A DNA stretch of 64,000 bases from Empedobacter stercoris (GCF_025244765.1 NZ_CP104209.1:186001-250000); one strand, 5' to 3'. Counted from the stretch's first letter, positions 54,001-61,581 are shown. Notes: generated from the sequence alone by a model not told the origin. Numbers and translations are program-made.

Positions 54001-54802
54001 TTGGGTAGTTTTATCACCTATAGAGCAAAGCATAAAAGCTAAAATTGAGGCAGTTGGCACACCTTTAAAGGATTGGGATATTAGAATAAATTACGGGATT
54101 AAAACTGGATTTAATGATGCCTTTATTATTGATGGAAAAAAGCGTGAAGAACTGATTAAGCAAGACCCAAAATCTGCCGAAATTATACGACCTATTTTAC
54201 GAGGCAGGGACATCAAAAAATACAGTTATGATTTTGCTGATTTATGGTTAATTACGTCCCATAATGGGATCAAAGAAAAGGGCATAAAACCAATAGATAT
54301 AAATAATTACCCTGCGATTAAAGCACATTTAGATCAATTTTATTCTCAACTTGAAAAAAGATCAGATAAAGGAGATACACCTTACAACTTAAGGAACTGT
54401 GCTTATATGGACGATTTTTTTATGCAGAAAATCATATGGAAAAGAATAGGTTCTATTATACGATTTTCTTTCGATGAAAATCAAAATTACGGACTTGACA
54501 GTACTTGTATCTTAACAGGTAATATTAATCTTAAATATTTAGTTCTATTATTGAATTCTAAAATAGGGCATTATCAACTACGTGATGCACCCAAAACAGG
54601 AACTGGTGATTTACTTATTAGTGTTCAAGCTATACAACCTTTAAAATTTCCTTTATTTGATAATAAAGATGAATCAAAAGTAGATGATTTATATAATGGG
54701 ATTAAGAATCAAAGAAAGAATATTGAATCAGATATCAATTATTTTATATATCAAAAATTTGAGTTTGATTCAAATGAAATAGAATTTATAGACTCTCAAT
54801 AA
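51092..54802 (+). CDS. Type IIG restriction-modification enzyme (fused nuclease, methyltransferase, recognition domain)
   Basis: 1236 aa, all functions in one chain. The N-terminal PD-(D/E)xK-type nuclease has RIDLAIYLDKTAKSDVGVII then EAKR (about residues 73-97). The N6-adenine methyltransferase core has motif I CDPAVGSGHFL (Asp547) and motif IV GNPPYIQLQKM (Asn831), separated by a long insert including a coiled coil (about 700-800). The C-terminal TaqI-like recognition domain begins after IIRPILRGRDIKK (Arg1033), YDFADLWLI at 1046. Downstream in inverted orientation is an alternative copy of this last domain, followed by an invertase gene, so its specificity is probably switchable. Confidence 0.92.
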   Translation: MISIVKALNPAYRQFKPIRKEVENFKSELLACLESIGISDSRNESEEHLKEPIKKFLTNTFYQKNLINTKDRIDLAIYLDKTAKSDVGVIIEAKRPSNKAEFISTNNINKKALQEVLLYYLRERIDYKNNNIKQIIVTNGIEWFFFKGEDFYDYFYKNTELIKEYARFRDGLKDTAKNELFYKEIAAIYIEKVKDKLPYVHIKLDTKEITKYNDTKISNLYKLFSDTHLLGKSFGNDSNKLNNDFYKELLHIIGLEEIKEKTGSKKIIVRKDPKERDYASILENTIYTLEDKSYLDRITNIPNSPEKAFNVGLELCINWINRILFLKLLESQLVSYNKSKEYKFLNFNFLNGYDALNDLFFSALARPLNERHDKNKERFKNIPYLNSSLFEHSEMERLTFDITALKDEEMQVFSGTILKDNNGKKLNGKLNTLDYIFRFLDSYDFSADANTDIEDEQNGKTLINASVLGLIFEKINGYKDGSFYTPGYITMFMCKEAIREAVVDKFKAEYHHSIETFEDVKAYCQSFFKKEDRIKLNNTINTLKICDPAVGSGHFLVSALNELIAVKSELGILSNEQGERIPCEVSIENDELYIAYNEGELFEYNRQDVNSLHIQKTLFHEKQTLIENCLFGVDINPNSVNICRLRLWIELLKNAYYTTEGELQTLPNIDINIKCGNSLVHRFKLDDSLKQAFKNKEVTYSINDYKTAVSEYKHTNSKAKKAEVETIIRNIKNNFRTTLDAKIKEKISKAVGEYENEKSRLDNLTLFGEKIKKADRDNLKKLKLKAEKLTKEKQEILDNVMFQNSFEWRFEFPEVLADDGSYVGFDVIIGNPPYIQLQKMKEASNMLQKLNYASFAKTGDIYSLFYELGNNILKQNGCLIFITSNKWMRAAYGESLRKYFIEQTNPKVLIDFGGIQIFDSATVDTNILMFKKQQNQYRTLACIVKEKVINNLGDYFRQNQTLIDFNSSDSWVVLSPIEQSIKAKIEAVGTPLKDWDIRINYGIKTGFNDAFIIDGKKREELIKQDPKSAEIIRPILRGRDIKKYSYDFADLWLITSHNGIKEKGIKPIDINNYPAIKAHLDQFYSQLEKRSDKGDTPYNLRNCAYMDDFFMQKIIWKRIGSIIRFSFDENQNYGLDSTCILTGNINLKYLVLLLNSKIGHYQLRDAPKTGTGDLLISVQAIQPLKFPLFDNKDESKVDDLYNGIKNQRKNIESDINYFIYQKFEFDSNEIEFIDSQ
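54226..54245 (+). repeat. Candidate inversion site, left (inside type IIG gene)
   Basis: TTATGATTTTGCTGATTTAT encodes YDFADL at the start of the recognition domain. It matches the reverse complement of 55358-55377 at 19 of 20 positions and in the same codon phase. The surrounding 58 bp (54188-54245 against 55415-55358) are about 69% identical. Confidence 0.65.
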
Positions 54803-54816
54803 ATTCTATTTCATTT
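54772..54816. repeat. Perfect 18-bp palindromic junction of the two recognition domains
   Basis: AAATGAAATAGAATTTAT (54772-54789) and its exact complement (54799-54816) flank a 9-bp spacer. Both encode NEIEFI at the C termini of the converging domains, and the two stop codons overlap across it. It lies within 8 bp of the midpoint of the candidate invertible segment and may also end transcription. Confidence 0.75.
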
Positions 54817-55421
54817 TCATTTAAATTATATAGATTATACAATAAATTATCAATTTTTAAATCCAATTCATCTGTTTTAATTTCATTATTTCTGTATTTA
54901 TCAATTAGTACATTAATTTCATAATTGATATTATTTGAAACTTCTAATACTTTAATTTTTTCAAAAAAAATCTTACTTAATTCTCTAGTTCCCCCTTGAA
55001 GTTCTGGGAAGTTATCCTTAAAACAACATTTAAAAATTTTAGAATTAAAAAATGCAGTCAGATAAGCTATATTTTTCCCAGTGATAATAAAACATTTTTG
55101 ATTTACATAAACACCATCTAAGTCATATACAAAAGGTAAAAATTTTGTCATATTAGGATATATAATTTTTTGTATAGAAAAATCGTCCCAATAACTTATA
55201 CTATCTTGGGTTTCAAACCACTTATTATTTGTCTTTTTTCGACTTCCTTTATCTCCAGTTTGTTTTAATCTATCGTATCCAAAACTTAAAAGATGCTCTT
55301 TTACAGCAGGATATAGTTCAATATCTATTTTTAGGCTAGGAAAGGTTGTTATAATGTATAAATCCGCAAAATCATAATAATAACGCTTAATATCACGTCC
55401 ACGTAGTAACGGTCGATTATT
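54786..55421 (-). other. Silent inverted recognition-domain cassette
   Basis: The minus strand is open for 211 codons with no start codon of its own at the 5' end. It reads RPLLRGRDIKRYYYDFADLY then IITTFPSLK and continues to LYNLNENEIEFIESL and a stop. It aligns with the C terminus of the type IIG enzyme (RPILRGRDIKKYSYDFADLW ... SNEIEFIDSQ) at both ends but differs in the middle, as an alternative target-recognition domain would. Absence of any internal stop argues against simple decay. Only the part from 55151 (MTKFLPF) begins with ATG. Confidence 0.85.
55358..55377 (-). repeat. Candidate inversion site, right (inside silent cassette)
   Basis: Reverse complement reads TTATGATTTTGCGGATTTAT, one mismatch from 54226-54245. 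Together they bound a 1152-bp segment whose inversion would join the methyltransferase in frame to the silent recognition domain. Confidence 0.65.
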
Positions 55422-55531
55422 TTAATCAGTTTTTTATTGAATAATTAAAGTAGTTTTATTTCTGTATAAAAAAATAGTCTTTATTTTTTTTAGACAATTT
55501 CTCATCATTTTTGCAAAAATTTTAATGAAGA

Positions 55532-56152
55532 ATGATTTACGGATACATCAGAGTAAGTACAGACAAACAAACAGTAGAAAATCAACGATTCGAGATCAAT
55601 CAGTTCTGCGATAATCAACAATTATTCGTAACCAAATGGATAGAAGAAACAATATCAGGCGCCAAGCAAGTAGAAGATCGTAAATTAGGTAAATTATTAA
55701 AAAAAATGAAACCTGGCGACATTTTAGTATGTTCCGAATTATCTCGTTTAGGACGTAACTTACTAATGATAATGGGGGTACTAAACGAATGTATGAATAG
55801 AGACATACAAGTATGGACTATTAAAGATAATTACAGATTAGGTAGCGACATTAATTCAAAAGTATTAGCTTTTGCTTTTGGTCTTTCTGCTGAAATAGAA
55901 CGTAATTTAATTTCTCAACGTACCAAAGAAGCTTTAGCACGCAAAAAAGCAGAAGGTGTTATACTTGGACGCCCTAAAGGCAGAAAGTCGTCTAAAACGA
56001 AATTAACAGGGCAAGAAAAACAAATTATAGAGTTATTAGAAAAGAATGTTTCATACAGTGCCATTGGTCGCATATTAGGAGTACATAGATTAACAGTAAC
56101 ATCTTTTATAAAAAACAACCCAGAAGTATTAGCATATAAATCAGATTTTTAG
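55532..56152 (+). CDS. Mpi-type serine DNA invertase
   Basis: 206-aa serine recombinase of the resolvase/invertase family, close in size and pattern to the master DNA invertase Mpi of Bacteroides. The catalytic Ser9 is in MIYGYIRVSTDKQTVENQ; conserved Arg residues are in CSELSRLGRNLLMIM and LSAEIERNLISQRTKEAL. The C-terminal helix-turn-helix is NVSYSAIGRILGVHRLTV. It starts 110 bp beyond the silent recognition-domain cassette, so that segment is its most likely substrate. Mpi can act at many sites across the genome, so a wider role is possible. Confidence 0.9.
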   Translation: MIYGYIRVSTDKQTVENQRFEINQFCDNQQLFVTKWIEETISGAKQVEDRKLGKLLKKMKPGDILVCSELSRLGRNLLMIMGVLNECMNRDIQVWTIKDNYRLGSDINSKVLAFAFGLSAEIERNLISQRTKEALARKKAEGVILGRPKGRKSSKTKLTGQEKQIIELLEKNVSYSAIGRILGVHRLTVTSFIKNNPEVLAYKSDF

Positions 56153-56199
56153 GGAATCATCTAAATTATCTAACTATATTTTTAGTTATTAATGTAAAA

Positions 56200-56229
56200 A
56201 AACCTCGCTAGAGTTTTTAAGCGAGGTTT
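56200..56229. terminator. Bidirectional terminator after the invertase gene
   Basis: AAACCTCGCT (56200-56209) and AGCGAGGTTT (56220-56229) are perfect arms with A and T tracts on both sides, between the invertase gene and the converging NADAR gene. Confidence 0.8.
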
Positions 56230-56274
56230 ATATTTTATTTTTTTTAATTCGTAAAAGAGGAAGCCTATATATGC

Positions 56275-56895
56275 TTAATATGCGTATATTTCGTCTAAAT
56301 CATTTATAAAGTAATCGATACCTCTAATTTCCTCAATAGGATAATCATATAAATTAAAACCTGATATAGGTAATGGATAAATTATTGAATTTTCATTAAG
56401 AATACCTGATTGAATCTTTGATCTCAATTCCATTAATAATCTTCCTAAAGCATTTTTTCCTTCAAGAACATTTTTATTATCTGTTGGAATAGCCCCCCAA
56501 ATATTATCTGTTTTAGAAAATTCAACAATAATCTTATCATTTGTTGATAACAATATGTTAGAAAATTTATTAAAGTTCTGTATTAGTTTTATTTCTAAAC
56601 ACCACCTCATAACTTTAAATTTTATTTTTTCCCAATCTTGACGTACATATTGATTGTATTTACGACTAATTTTTTTTGCATCCATTGGGTTTTGTGTTTT
56701 AATTATCTCCTCTTGAATGTTAGGAAATAAAGAAAATTTACAAGCTTGATATAATATTTCAGAACTTTGAATATTAATTTCATTGATAAACAAGGTAAAA
56801 CCAGGAGACATATTAGATAGTCCACCAAATTTACCATCTGTTTTGGCAAATGTAATTATATCATTATAATCATATTTTCTGAAGTTCGTGTCCAT
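56275..56895 (-). CDS. NADAR-domain protein (YbiA-like)
   Basis: 206 aa. Family landmarks: KFGGLSNMSPGFTLFINEIN at the start, SEILYQACKFSLFP, and the C-terminal WGAIPTDNKNVLEGKNALGR then LLMELR. NADAR proteins act on N-glycosidic bonds of NAD- or ADP-ribose-related substrates, and some reverse guanine ADP-ribosylation in DNA. The gene follows the PRTase-like gene by 27 bp on the same strand, so the two form an operon. Defence or self-protection is inferred from context. Confidence 0.85.
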   Translation of the reverse strand: MDTNFRKYDYNDIITFAKTDGKFGGLSNMSPGFTLFINEINIQSSEILYQACKFSLFPNIQEEIIKTQNPMDAKKISRKYNQYVRQDWEKIKFKVMRWCLEIKLIQNFNKFSNILLSTNDKIIVEFSKTDNIWGAIPTDNKNVLEGKNALGRLLMELRSKIQSGILNENSIIYPLPISGFNLYDYPIEEIRGIDYFINDLDEIYAY

Positions 56896-56922
56896 GTTGC
56901 TAAATTAATGAATAATTATTAG

Positions 56923-57972
56923 TTATCCTCTATTTGCAACTGAAAATAATGGTTTCCAGTTGTGACCTGAAACTTCCCACCAATATACTAATGGTGAGTT
57001 GTTTGGAATGTTTCTCCACGTAAAAAAATGTGTACCTAATCCAAATATTTTATAATTTGGATTAATTAAACCTAGAGGTCTTATATTTGGCTTCACATCG
57101 CCTTGTATCATGTTTATAATGTCAATTCCTTTTTCTATTAATATATTTTCAAAATTAATTCTATTTTCAGGAGTTGTAAAAAATACTTCTTTAACTGGAG
57201 TGTTAATTTTTCGATAAGCATAATCTTCATACTTAGTAGCATCAAGATTTTCTAAATACCTGTTAATTTTACTATTAGCTAATTTGATTGGCCGAGCAAC
57301 ATTTAAGGATTGATGATTAAACTTGGCGTGATTTTGAACTTCATAATTCCAAAACCAATTAATCTTTTTTGAAATTTTTTCTGAAAGTGTCGGTGTTTTT
57401 GAAATTCTAAATTTCTGAAATTCAAATCCCCAAATATGCATACAAAAGACACTAATAGATAAATTTATTTCATTATTTTCTAGTTTTTGCGCGAATGATA
57501 TTTCTTTATCATCTTTTGTGATTAAAAATTCTACGCAATGCTTGCCAATGGTACTTCCAGAAGCTAAAACATCATCAAAATATATATAATTTTTTTTAGG
57601 GTAATCAATATATTTTTTATAGGATTCTTGATAGTTCTCCATTAGAACTTCTTCAAGTAAATTTAAAATTGCTGGTTGACTTTTATGTGGTAATTGACAA
57701 TCTATGAACTGAGTTTCTATTAGAAAAGTAGTTATATTAGTGTATGAATATAATTTTAAATAAGATTCTAAATGACTCAATATATTTTGTTTAGCCTTAT
57801 CTCTTGATATATATGTTTCAGGCAAAATTTTATTTAATTCTGTTAATACAAGCAAAGCATCACCTCCAAATTGATTTGCCCATTCTATAATATAATCAGG
57901 TGTTATATAAATACCATCGTGATTTCTGTAATCTTTAATAATTTCATATATATTATTAGCTAGTTCATTCAT
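56923..57972 (-). CDS. Phosphoribosyltransferase-like protein (PRTase-CE type)
   Basis: 349 aa. The PRPP-binding-like motif is YIYFDDVLASGSTIGKHCVE near residue 132, the DD-x-x-x-SGST pattern of type I phosphoribosyltransferases. A helical N-terminal half (ITPDYIIEWANQFGGDALLV) and a C-terminal region ending YWWEVSGHNWKPLF surround it. From memory this fits PRTase-like proteins described in prokaryotic conflict systems that occur beside NADAR genes. The substrate is unknown. First gene of a two-gene operon with NADAR. Confidence 0.72.
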   Translation of the reverse strand: MNELANNIYEIIKDYRNHDGIYITPDYIIEWANQFGGDALLVLTELNKILPETYISRDKAKQNILSHLESYLKLYSYTNITTFLIETQFIDCQLPHKSQPAILNLLEEVLMENYQESYKKYIDYPKKNYIYFDDVLASGSTIGKHCVEFLITKDDKEISFAQKLENNEINLSISVFCMHIWGFEFQKFRISKTPTLSEKISKKINWFWNYEVQNHAKFNHQSLNVARPIKLANSKINRYLENLDATKYEDYAYRKINTPVKEVFFTTPENRINFENILIEKGIDIINMIQGDVKPNIRPLGLINPNYKIFGLGTHFFTWRNIPNNSPLVYWWEVSGHNWKPLFSVANRG

Positions 57973-58099
57973 TATTTACCTTTCATAATTAATGCTATAT
58001 ATTCTCTTTTTCTCTAAAATTAAAGATACTAAAGTTTTAGAGAACACATCTACATTTTGTACAATACTTCTTAAACATACAACAACCATTTAACAATAA

Positions 58100-58116
58100 A
58101 TTACGGTTTCACGTAA
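58100..58116. repeat. 17-bp direct repeat, right copy
   Basis: TTACGGTTTCACGTAAA, identical to 50548-50564. With one gap the match extends left through ATAAA. It lies just left of the HEPN-gene terminator. Confidence 0.5.
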
Positions 58117-58122
58117 AACAAA

Positions 58123-58152
58123 AAACCTCTCTAAAATTTCTTTTAAAGAGGT
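58123..58152. terminator. Terminator downstream of the ParA/HEPN operon
   Basis: AACCTCTCTAAAA and TTTTAAAGAGGTT pair at 12 of 13 positions with a short loop. On the minus strand it lies about 75 bp after the HEPN stop codon. Confidence 0.7.
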
Positions 58153-58225
58153 TGTTATTTATACTATTTTGTGTTTTTGTACCTAAAATTAGAGTTGTGC
58201 AACAGTTACCGATGTTGTGTGCAGT

Positions 58226-58843
58226 TTATAATTTAACTAAGTTATATATTTCATTTACTAAACTATCGATAAAATTTACAGAATTTTCCACGTCAATTTG
58301 ATTAATTGTTTGTATTGTATTACTAAATAAATCGATATCACCTTCGTGAACAATCTGATTTCTTCTGATAATTATATTTTTAAGTTCAATTTTAAGATTA
58401 CTTTCATTCATACCCATAGCTGAAGCAATTTTTTGCCATTTATGATTTTCCAACCAAATTAAACTTAATGCTGATGAAATTTTTTCAGGGTCTTGAAATG
58501 ACAAATGTTTATGACTTTCAATTATTATCTTTTCAATTTCATTGTTAATATTAATTGTTGGTGTTGGAGATGATATAAGTTTAAGTTGTGCGTAATTGAA
58601 AGTGAAATTGTTTAATGAAGGGGTGGTAGGCCTCAAATGATTATAACTTTCTAAAATTCCAACTTTAACTATATCGTGAATAAATTTATCTAAACCAGAA
58701 ACAGCATATACAATTTCTCCTCTTAGAAGGTCATCTAAAAAAGAACTATTAAAATGTAAATCATTTTTTAAATGATTATATAAATCATGAATCTCTTTAA
58801 TTCTAACAATGTTTTTATCAAATTGTGTTTTGGCTTGAAACAT
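58226..58843 (-). CDS. HEPN-domain protein (RiboL-PSP-HEPN type), possible RNase
   Basis: 205-aa all-helical protein. The HEPN catalytic motif R-x4-H is RRNQIVHEGD (Arg161, His166), and the N-terminal half has LLRGEIVYAVSGLDKFIHDI as in the RiboL-PSP-HEPN group. HEPN proteins with this motif are often ribonucleases that act as toxins or defence effectors. Its start lies inside the 3' end of the parA-like gene (26-bp overlap), so translation is coupled. Toxicity and target are unproven. Confidence 0.8.
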   Translation of the reverse strand: MFQAKTQFDKNIVRIKEIHDLYNHLKNDLHFNSSFLDDLLRGEIVYAVSGLDKFIHDIVKVGILESYNHLRPTTPSLNNFTFNYAQLKLISSPTPTININNEIEKIIIESHKHLSFQDPEKISSALSLIWLENHKWQKIASAMGMNESNLKIELKNIIIRRNQIVHEGDIDLFSNTIQTINQIDVENSVNFIDSLVNEIYNLVKL

Positions 58844-59864
58844 AATTTTTTATATGAATTATCTGTTGAGCGAAATCATTGAACATATTGTTAAAGAAGT
58901 CTCTTTTATCCTTCATTTGATTTAAAACTGTGCCTGAATGACCCATTTCCTCATCTTCAATAGCAAATACAGGTATTCCTAATTGACTTGATTTTTGAAT
59001 TAAACTTTGGAAGTCAGGAATTTCAGCAATACAATAATGATTTGGAATAATATTATTCAGGTACGCATCATTATTTAATAGCATATTTGAACTATTTAAT
59101 GCAGGAACAAGAGAAGAATCTACTTCTTCTAAAATTTCATCCATATTATTTCTAAATGGAGCATTTGGCTTACCATTTCGTATATTAAATCTTTGGATTA
59201 ATAATCCACCAAGTTTCGGTGTTTTTTGAGGAAATGGATAAGAAGAATTGGAAAACATAGTATGCATTTGTTGAGCTTGAATCCCCCATCTAGGCAATAC
59301 AAATGAAAGTGTTTTAATAGCCATCAAAGAGAATGGGTCTGGATTAGTAGGAATTAAAAATAAATCAGAAATTGAAAATAAATTTTGATTAATAGCTCCT
59401 AATCCTGGATTAACATCAAATATTACAAAATCTATATTGTATTTTTCAACCATCAATTCAATTAAAGAATTAAAAGCCCCTGGAAGATTTTGCATTGTAG
59501 AAAATGCATTATTTGAATTTTGTGCAAAACTTAATTGAGGTTCAAGTTCAGTTAAATTAGGATGCCCAGGTAAAAGATAAATATTTTGATTTCTTGGAAC
59601 TTGATAACAATCAAACGAAGATATTGCTTCAGGTTTACTTTCAAAAGCTGGACTTACTCCATCTTTTAAATTGTTATTTTTTGTAATGTCTTCAATGTAG
59701 TATTCTTCAAATGAATCTTTTAATATAAGACCAGTTAAATTACATTGAGGGTCAGCATCAACTAGTAAAACTTTATTACCTAATTCTGCTAATTTCCAAC
59801 CTAAATTAAAAGAAGTGGTTGTTTTACTAACACCACCTTTATGATTAAAAAAAATTAATCTCAT
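58818..59864 (-). CDS. ParA-family ATPase paired with the HEPN protein
   Basis: 348 aa. The deviant Walker A is FFNHKGGVSKTTTSFNLG near the N terminus, the A' motif LLVDADPQCNLTG and Walker B DFVIFDVNPGLGAINQ. It belongs to the AAA_31/ParA group but is longer than plasmid ParA and has no ParB gene beside it. The start MRLIFFNHKGG (59864) is preferred over 59897, because ParA proteins begin right before this strand. Coupling to a HEPN protein suggests a toxin-antitoxin or defence role rather than partition; inference. Confidence 0.85.
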   Translation of the reverse strand: MRLIFFNHKGGVSKTTTSFNLGWKLAELGNKVLLVDADPQCNLTGLILKDSFEEYYIEDITKNNNLKDGVSPAFESKPEAISSFDCYQVPRNQNIYLLPGHPNLTELEPQLSFAQNSNNAFSTMQNLPGAFNSLIELMVEKYNIDFVIFDVNPGLGAINQNLFSISDLFLIPTNPDPFSLMAIKTLSFVLPRWGIQAQQMHTMFSNSSYPFPQKTPKLGGLLIQRFNIRNGKPNAPFRNNMDEILEEVDSSLVPALNSSNMLLNNDAYLNNIIPNHYCIAEIPDFQSLIQKSSQLGIPVFAIEDEEMGHSGTVLNQMKDKRDFFNNMFNDFAQQIIHIKNYVSSQNTI

Positions 59865-60027
59865 ATTTTTATAGAATTTTGTTAAGTTAAATTGCACACA
59901 ACATTGTTTTTCACGAAGTAAAATATAGTTTCGTTAAATATCCCCTATATTTACATTTCGCATAAATAACAAATATATAAATTAATCTAATTTATAACCA
60001 TTGTTGTATATATAATAATTGAATAAA

Positions 60028-60052
60028 AAAAGCTTCATCTGAAGCCTTTTTA
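60028..60052. terminator. Terminator of the Cro/C1 regulator gene
   Basis: GCTTCA (60032-60037) and TGAAGC (60040-60045), flanked by A and T tracts that extend pairing, just beyond the regulator's stop codon on the minus strand. Confidence 0.7.
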
Positions 60053-60062
60053 CTTATTTAAA

Positions 60063-60332
60063 TTAATTATTATAAAATTTATTAAAGTCTTCAAAAAAAT
60101 CTGACAAGCTAATTTTTTCATACTTTAAAATTAAAGCTATAGTAGATAATGGAATATTGTACCCATCTCCTTTAGATATTTTACTAATTGTTGAAGATGT
60201 TACTCCGACTGCTTTTGCGTATTTATTTTGGCTATTATTATTGCTTATATTATTAAAATTGGATAAAAAGCGAATTGTGATATATTCACATAATTTTTTA
60301 TTGAGGTTACTTTTATAATCGTTTTTTTCCAT
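60063..60332 (-). CDS. Cro/C1-type helix-turn-helix regulator
   Basis: 89 aa; the helix-turn-helix is KYAKAVGVTSSTISKISKGD followed by IPLSTIALILKYEKISLSDF. It has its own terminator and is upstream of the ParA/HEPN pair, 198 bp away. A palindrome TTCGCCATAGCGAA (60351-60364) lies 18 bp before the start, probably its autoregulatory site. It may control the ParA/HEPN operon as well. Confidence 0.8.
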   Translation of the reverse strand: MEKNDYKSNLNKKLCEYITIRFLSNFNNISNNNSQNKYAKAVGVTSSTISKISKGDGYNIPLSTIALILKYEKISLSDFFEDFNKFYNN

Positions 60333-60350
60333 TTTGTTTAAAAAAAAGTG

Positions 60351-60364
60351 TTCGCCATAGCGAA
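60351..60364. promoter_or_regulatory. Palindromic operator of the Cro/C1 regulator
   Basis: TTCGCCATAGCGAA: arms TTCGC and GCGAA around CATA. A further GCGAA half-site lies at 60394-60398, in a region that should contain the promoter. Confidence 0.55.
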
Positions 60365-60429
60365 TAGTTAAAAATTATTGTTATATTTGTATAAGCGAAT
60401 TGATAATTAGACTTTTAATAGTCATAATT

Positions 60430-60880
60430 AAACGATGTAATCTCGACTCAAAACGACCAATTTTCTATCGAGAGTATCGTGAAATCGCTCCATGTCTCAA
60501 AAGTTTTGTACTTTCGCATATGGCATGGGCGGTTCTCACATATGCTTTAGGTAGAAGCTTAAATTTATTTAAGTAGGGTTTGGTCGCCCTTGAGTCTAAA
60601 GTGTGAAGCCGCCTTGCTTTTTTTGCAAGTATTTCTTCATACACGAGAAACATCGTTCCATAAAACCCAACACAAAATGAGAACGAAACAATTTCCATTC
60701 ATCCGTAAAAAACCGCCAGACAAAGTCTGTTGGTGTTACTTCTTTTTTTAAAGAACAAACCTCCGTTTTATAACATTTAACGGAACGTAAAGCAAAGGGC
60801 TAACCTTTCTTTACACGCTCTCTATCAGAGCCTCGGTAAGGAGACTTTGACAGCTAGGTTATACTCTTTTTTTCGCACAT
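60430..60880. other. Structured non-coding segment, possible ncRNA or transfer origin
   Basis: Several stem-loops lie in close succession: GCATATG/CATATGC (60516-60545), CTTAAAT/ATTTAAG (60558-60573), CTTGC/GCAAG (60613-60628), CAGAC/GTCTG (60717-60729) and GTAAAGCAAAGG/CCTTTCTTTAC (60787-60814). The base composition is less AT-rich than the flanks. It does not match tmRNA, RNase P RNA, SRP RNA or tRNA as I know them. A conserved regulatory RNA or a remnant of a transfer region are both possible. Confidence 0.4.
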
Positions 60881-61581
60881 TAAAAGTAATGCCTTTCATA
60901 TCATTTTCCAAATTTATTGGGGTTCTGCTACCTTTTATTTAGATATGAGACGTGAGATTTTAGTATTGAGAGGATTGTAGTATGTAATAAGTACAGATTA
61001 GATGTTAGATATGAGAATTGAGAATTGAGATATTAGAGTTGTTGAAAGTGATAACGAATTTGAATATTGAAAAAGGATGAAGAAACTGGCATTAAAACTC
61101 TCACGTTAAGAAAATGGTTGAATGTAACGTTAAAAAGTTTTTAGCCCGTAGGGTTTGTAAAAAGTTTAGTGGAGTGAAAACATTTTTAGTAGAGAGGTTT
61201 ACGGCCAAGAGTTTTTTGATTACTTTTTTGCTCATTTCCCCGAAGGGCATATGAATACTGATAATTAAAATAGATAAGTAATGAATAAAAAAGTGATAGA
61301 AAGTATTTTACATTCATTTTTTCCTTGATGAAAAAACGAACCAAAAAAATCAAGACCGCGATTTTCGACGTTCAATTCCCATTTCACGCACTAAAAAGAT
61401 TAAATGTTTCGCATACGCTCACTAATCTTTTTTACGCTTGTTTCAATGGATTGAAACTCGTCTGCAAATCGTATGTCGACTCTAAAATCCGTTATAAAAA
61501 GTGAATTTGAATATAATAAGAATAAAAACGTAAAACGTTAAGCGTATCACATAAACCGTAAAAACAAAAACCCCTTTCCCA

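Noticed and set aside
54786-55151. An independent 121-aa minus-strand gene starting MTKFLPF
   Set aside because: The frame continues upstream without a stop to 55421, and the whole aligns with the C-terminal recognition domain of the type IIG enzyme. It is part of a silent cassette, not a separate gene.
58818-59864. Plasmid partition locus
   Set aside because: ParA-like ATPase but no ParB gene or parS-like repeats; the partner is a HEPN protein.
60465-60698. 77-codon minus-strand frame
   Set aside because: It spans several stem-loops of the structured segment and shows no domain pattern. Kept only as part of a possible non-coding RNA or transfer region.
60430-60880. tmRNA, RNase P RNA or SRP RNA
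   Set aside because: None of the diagnostic core sequences I know for these RNAs is visible on either strand.
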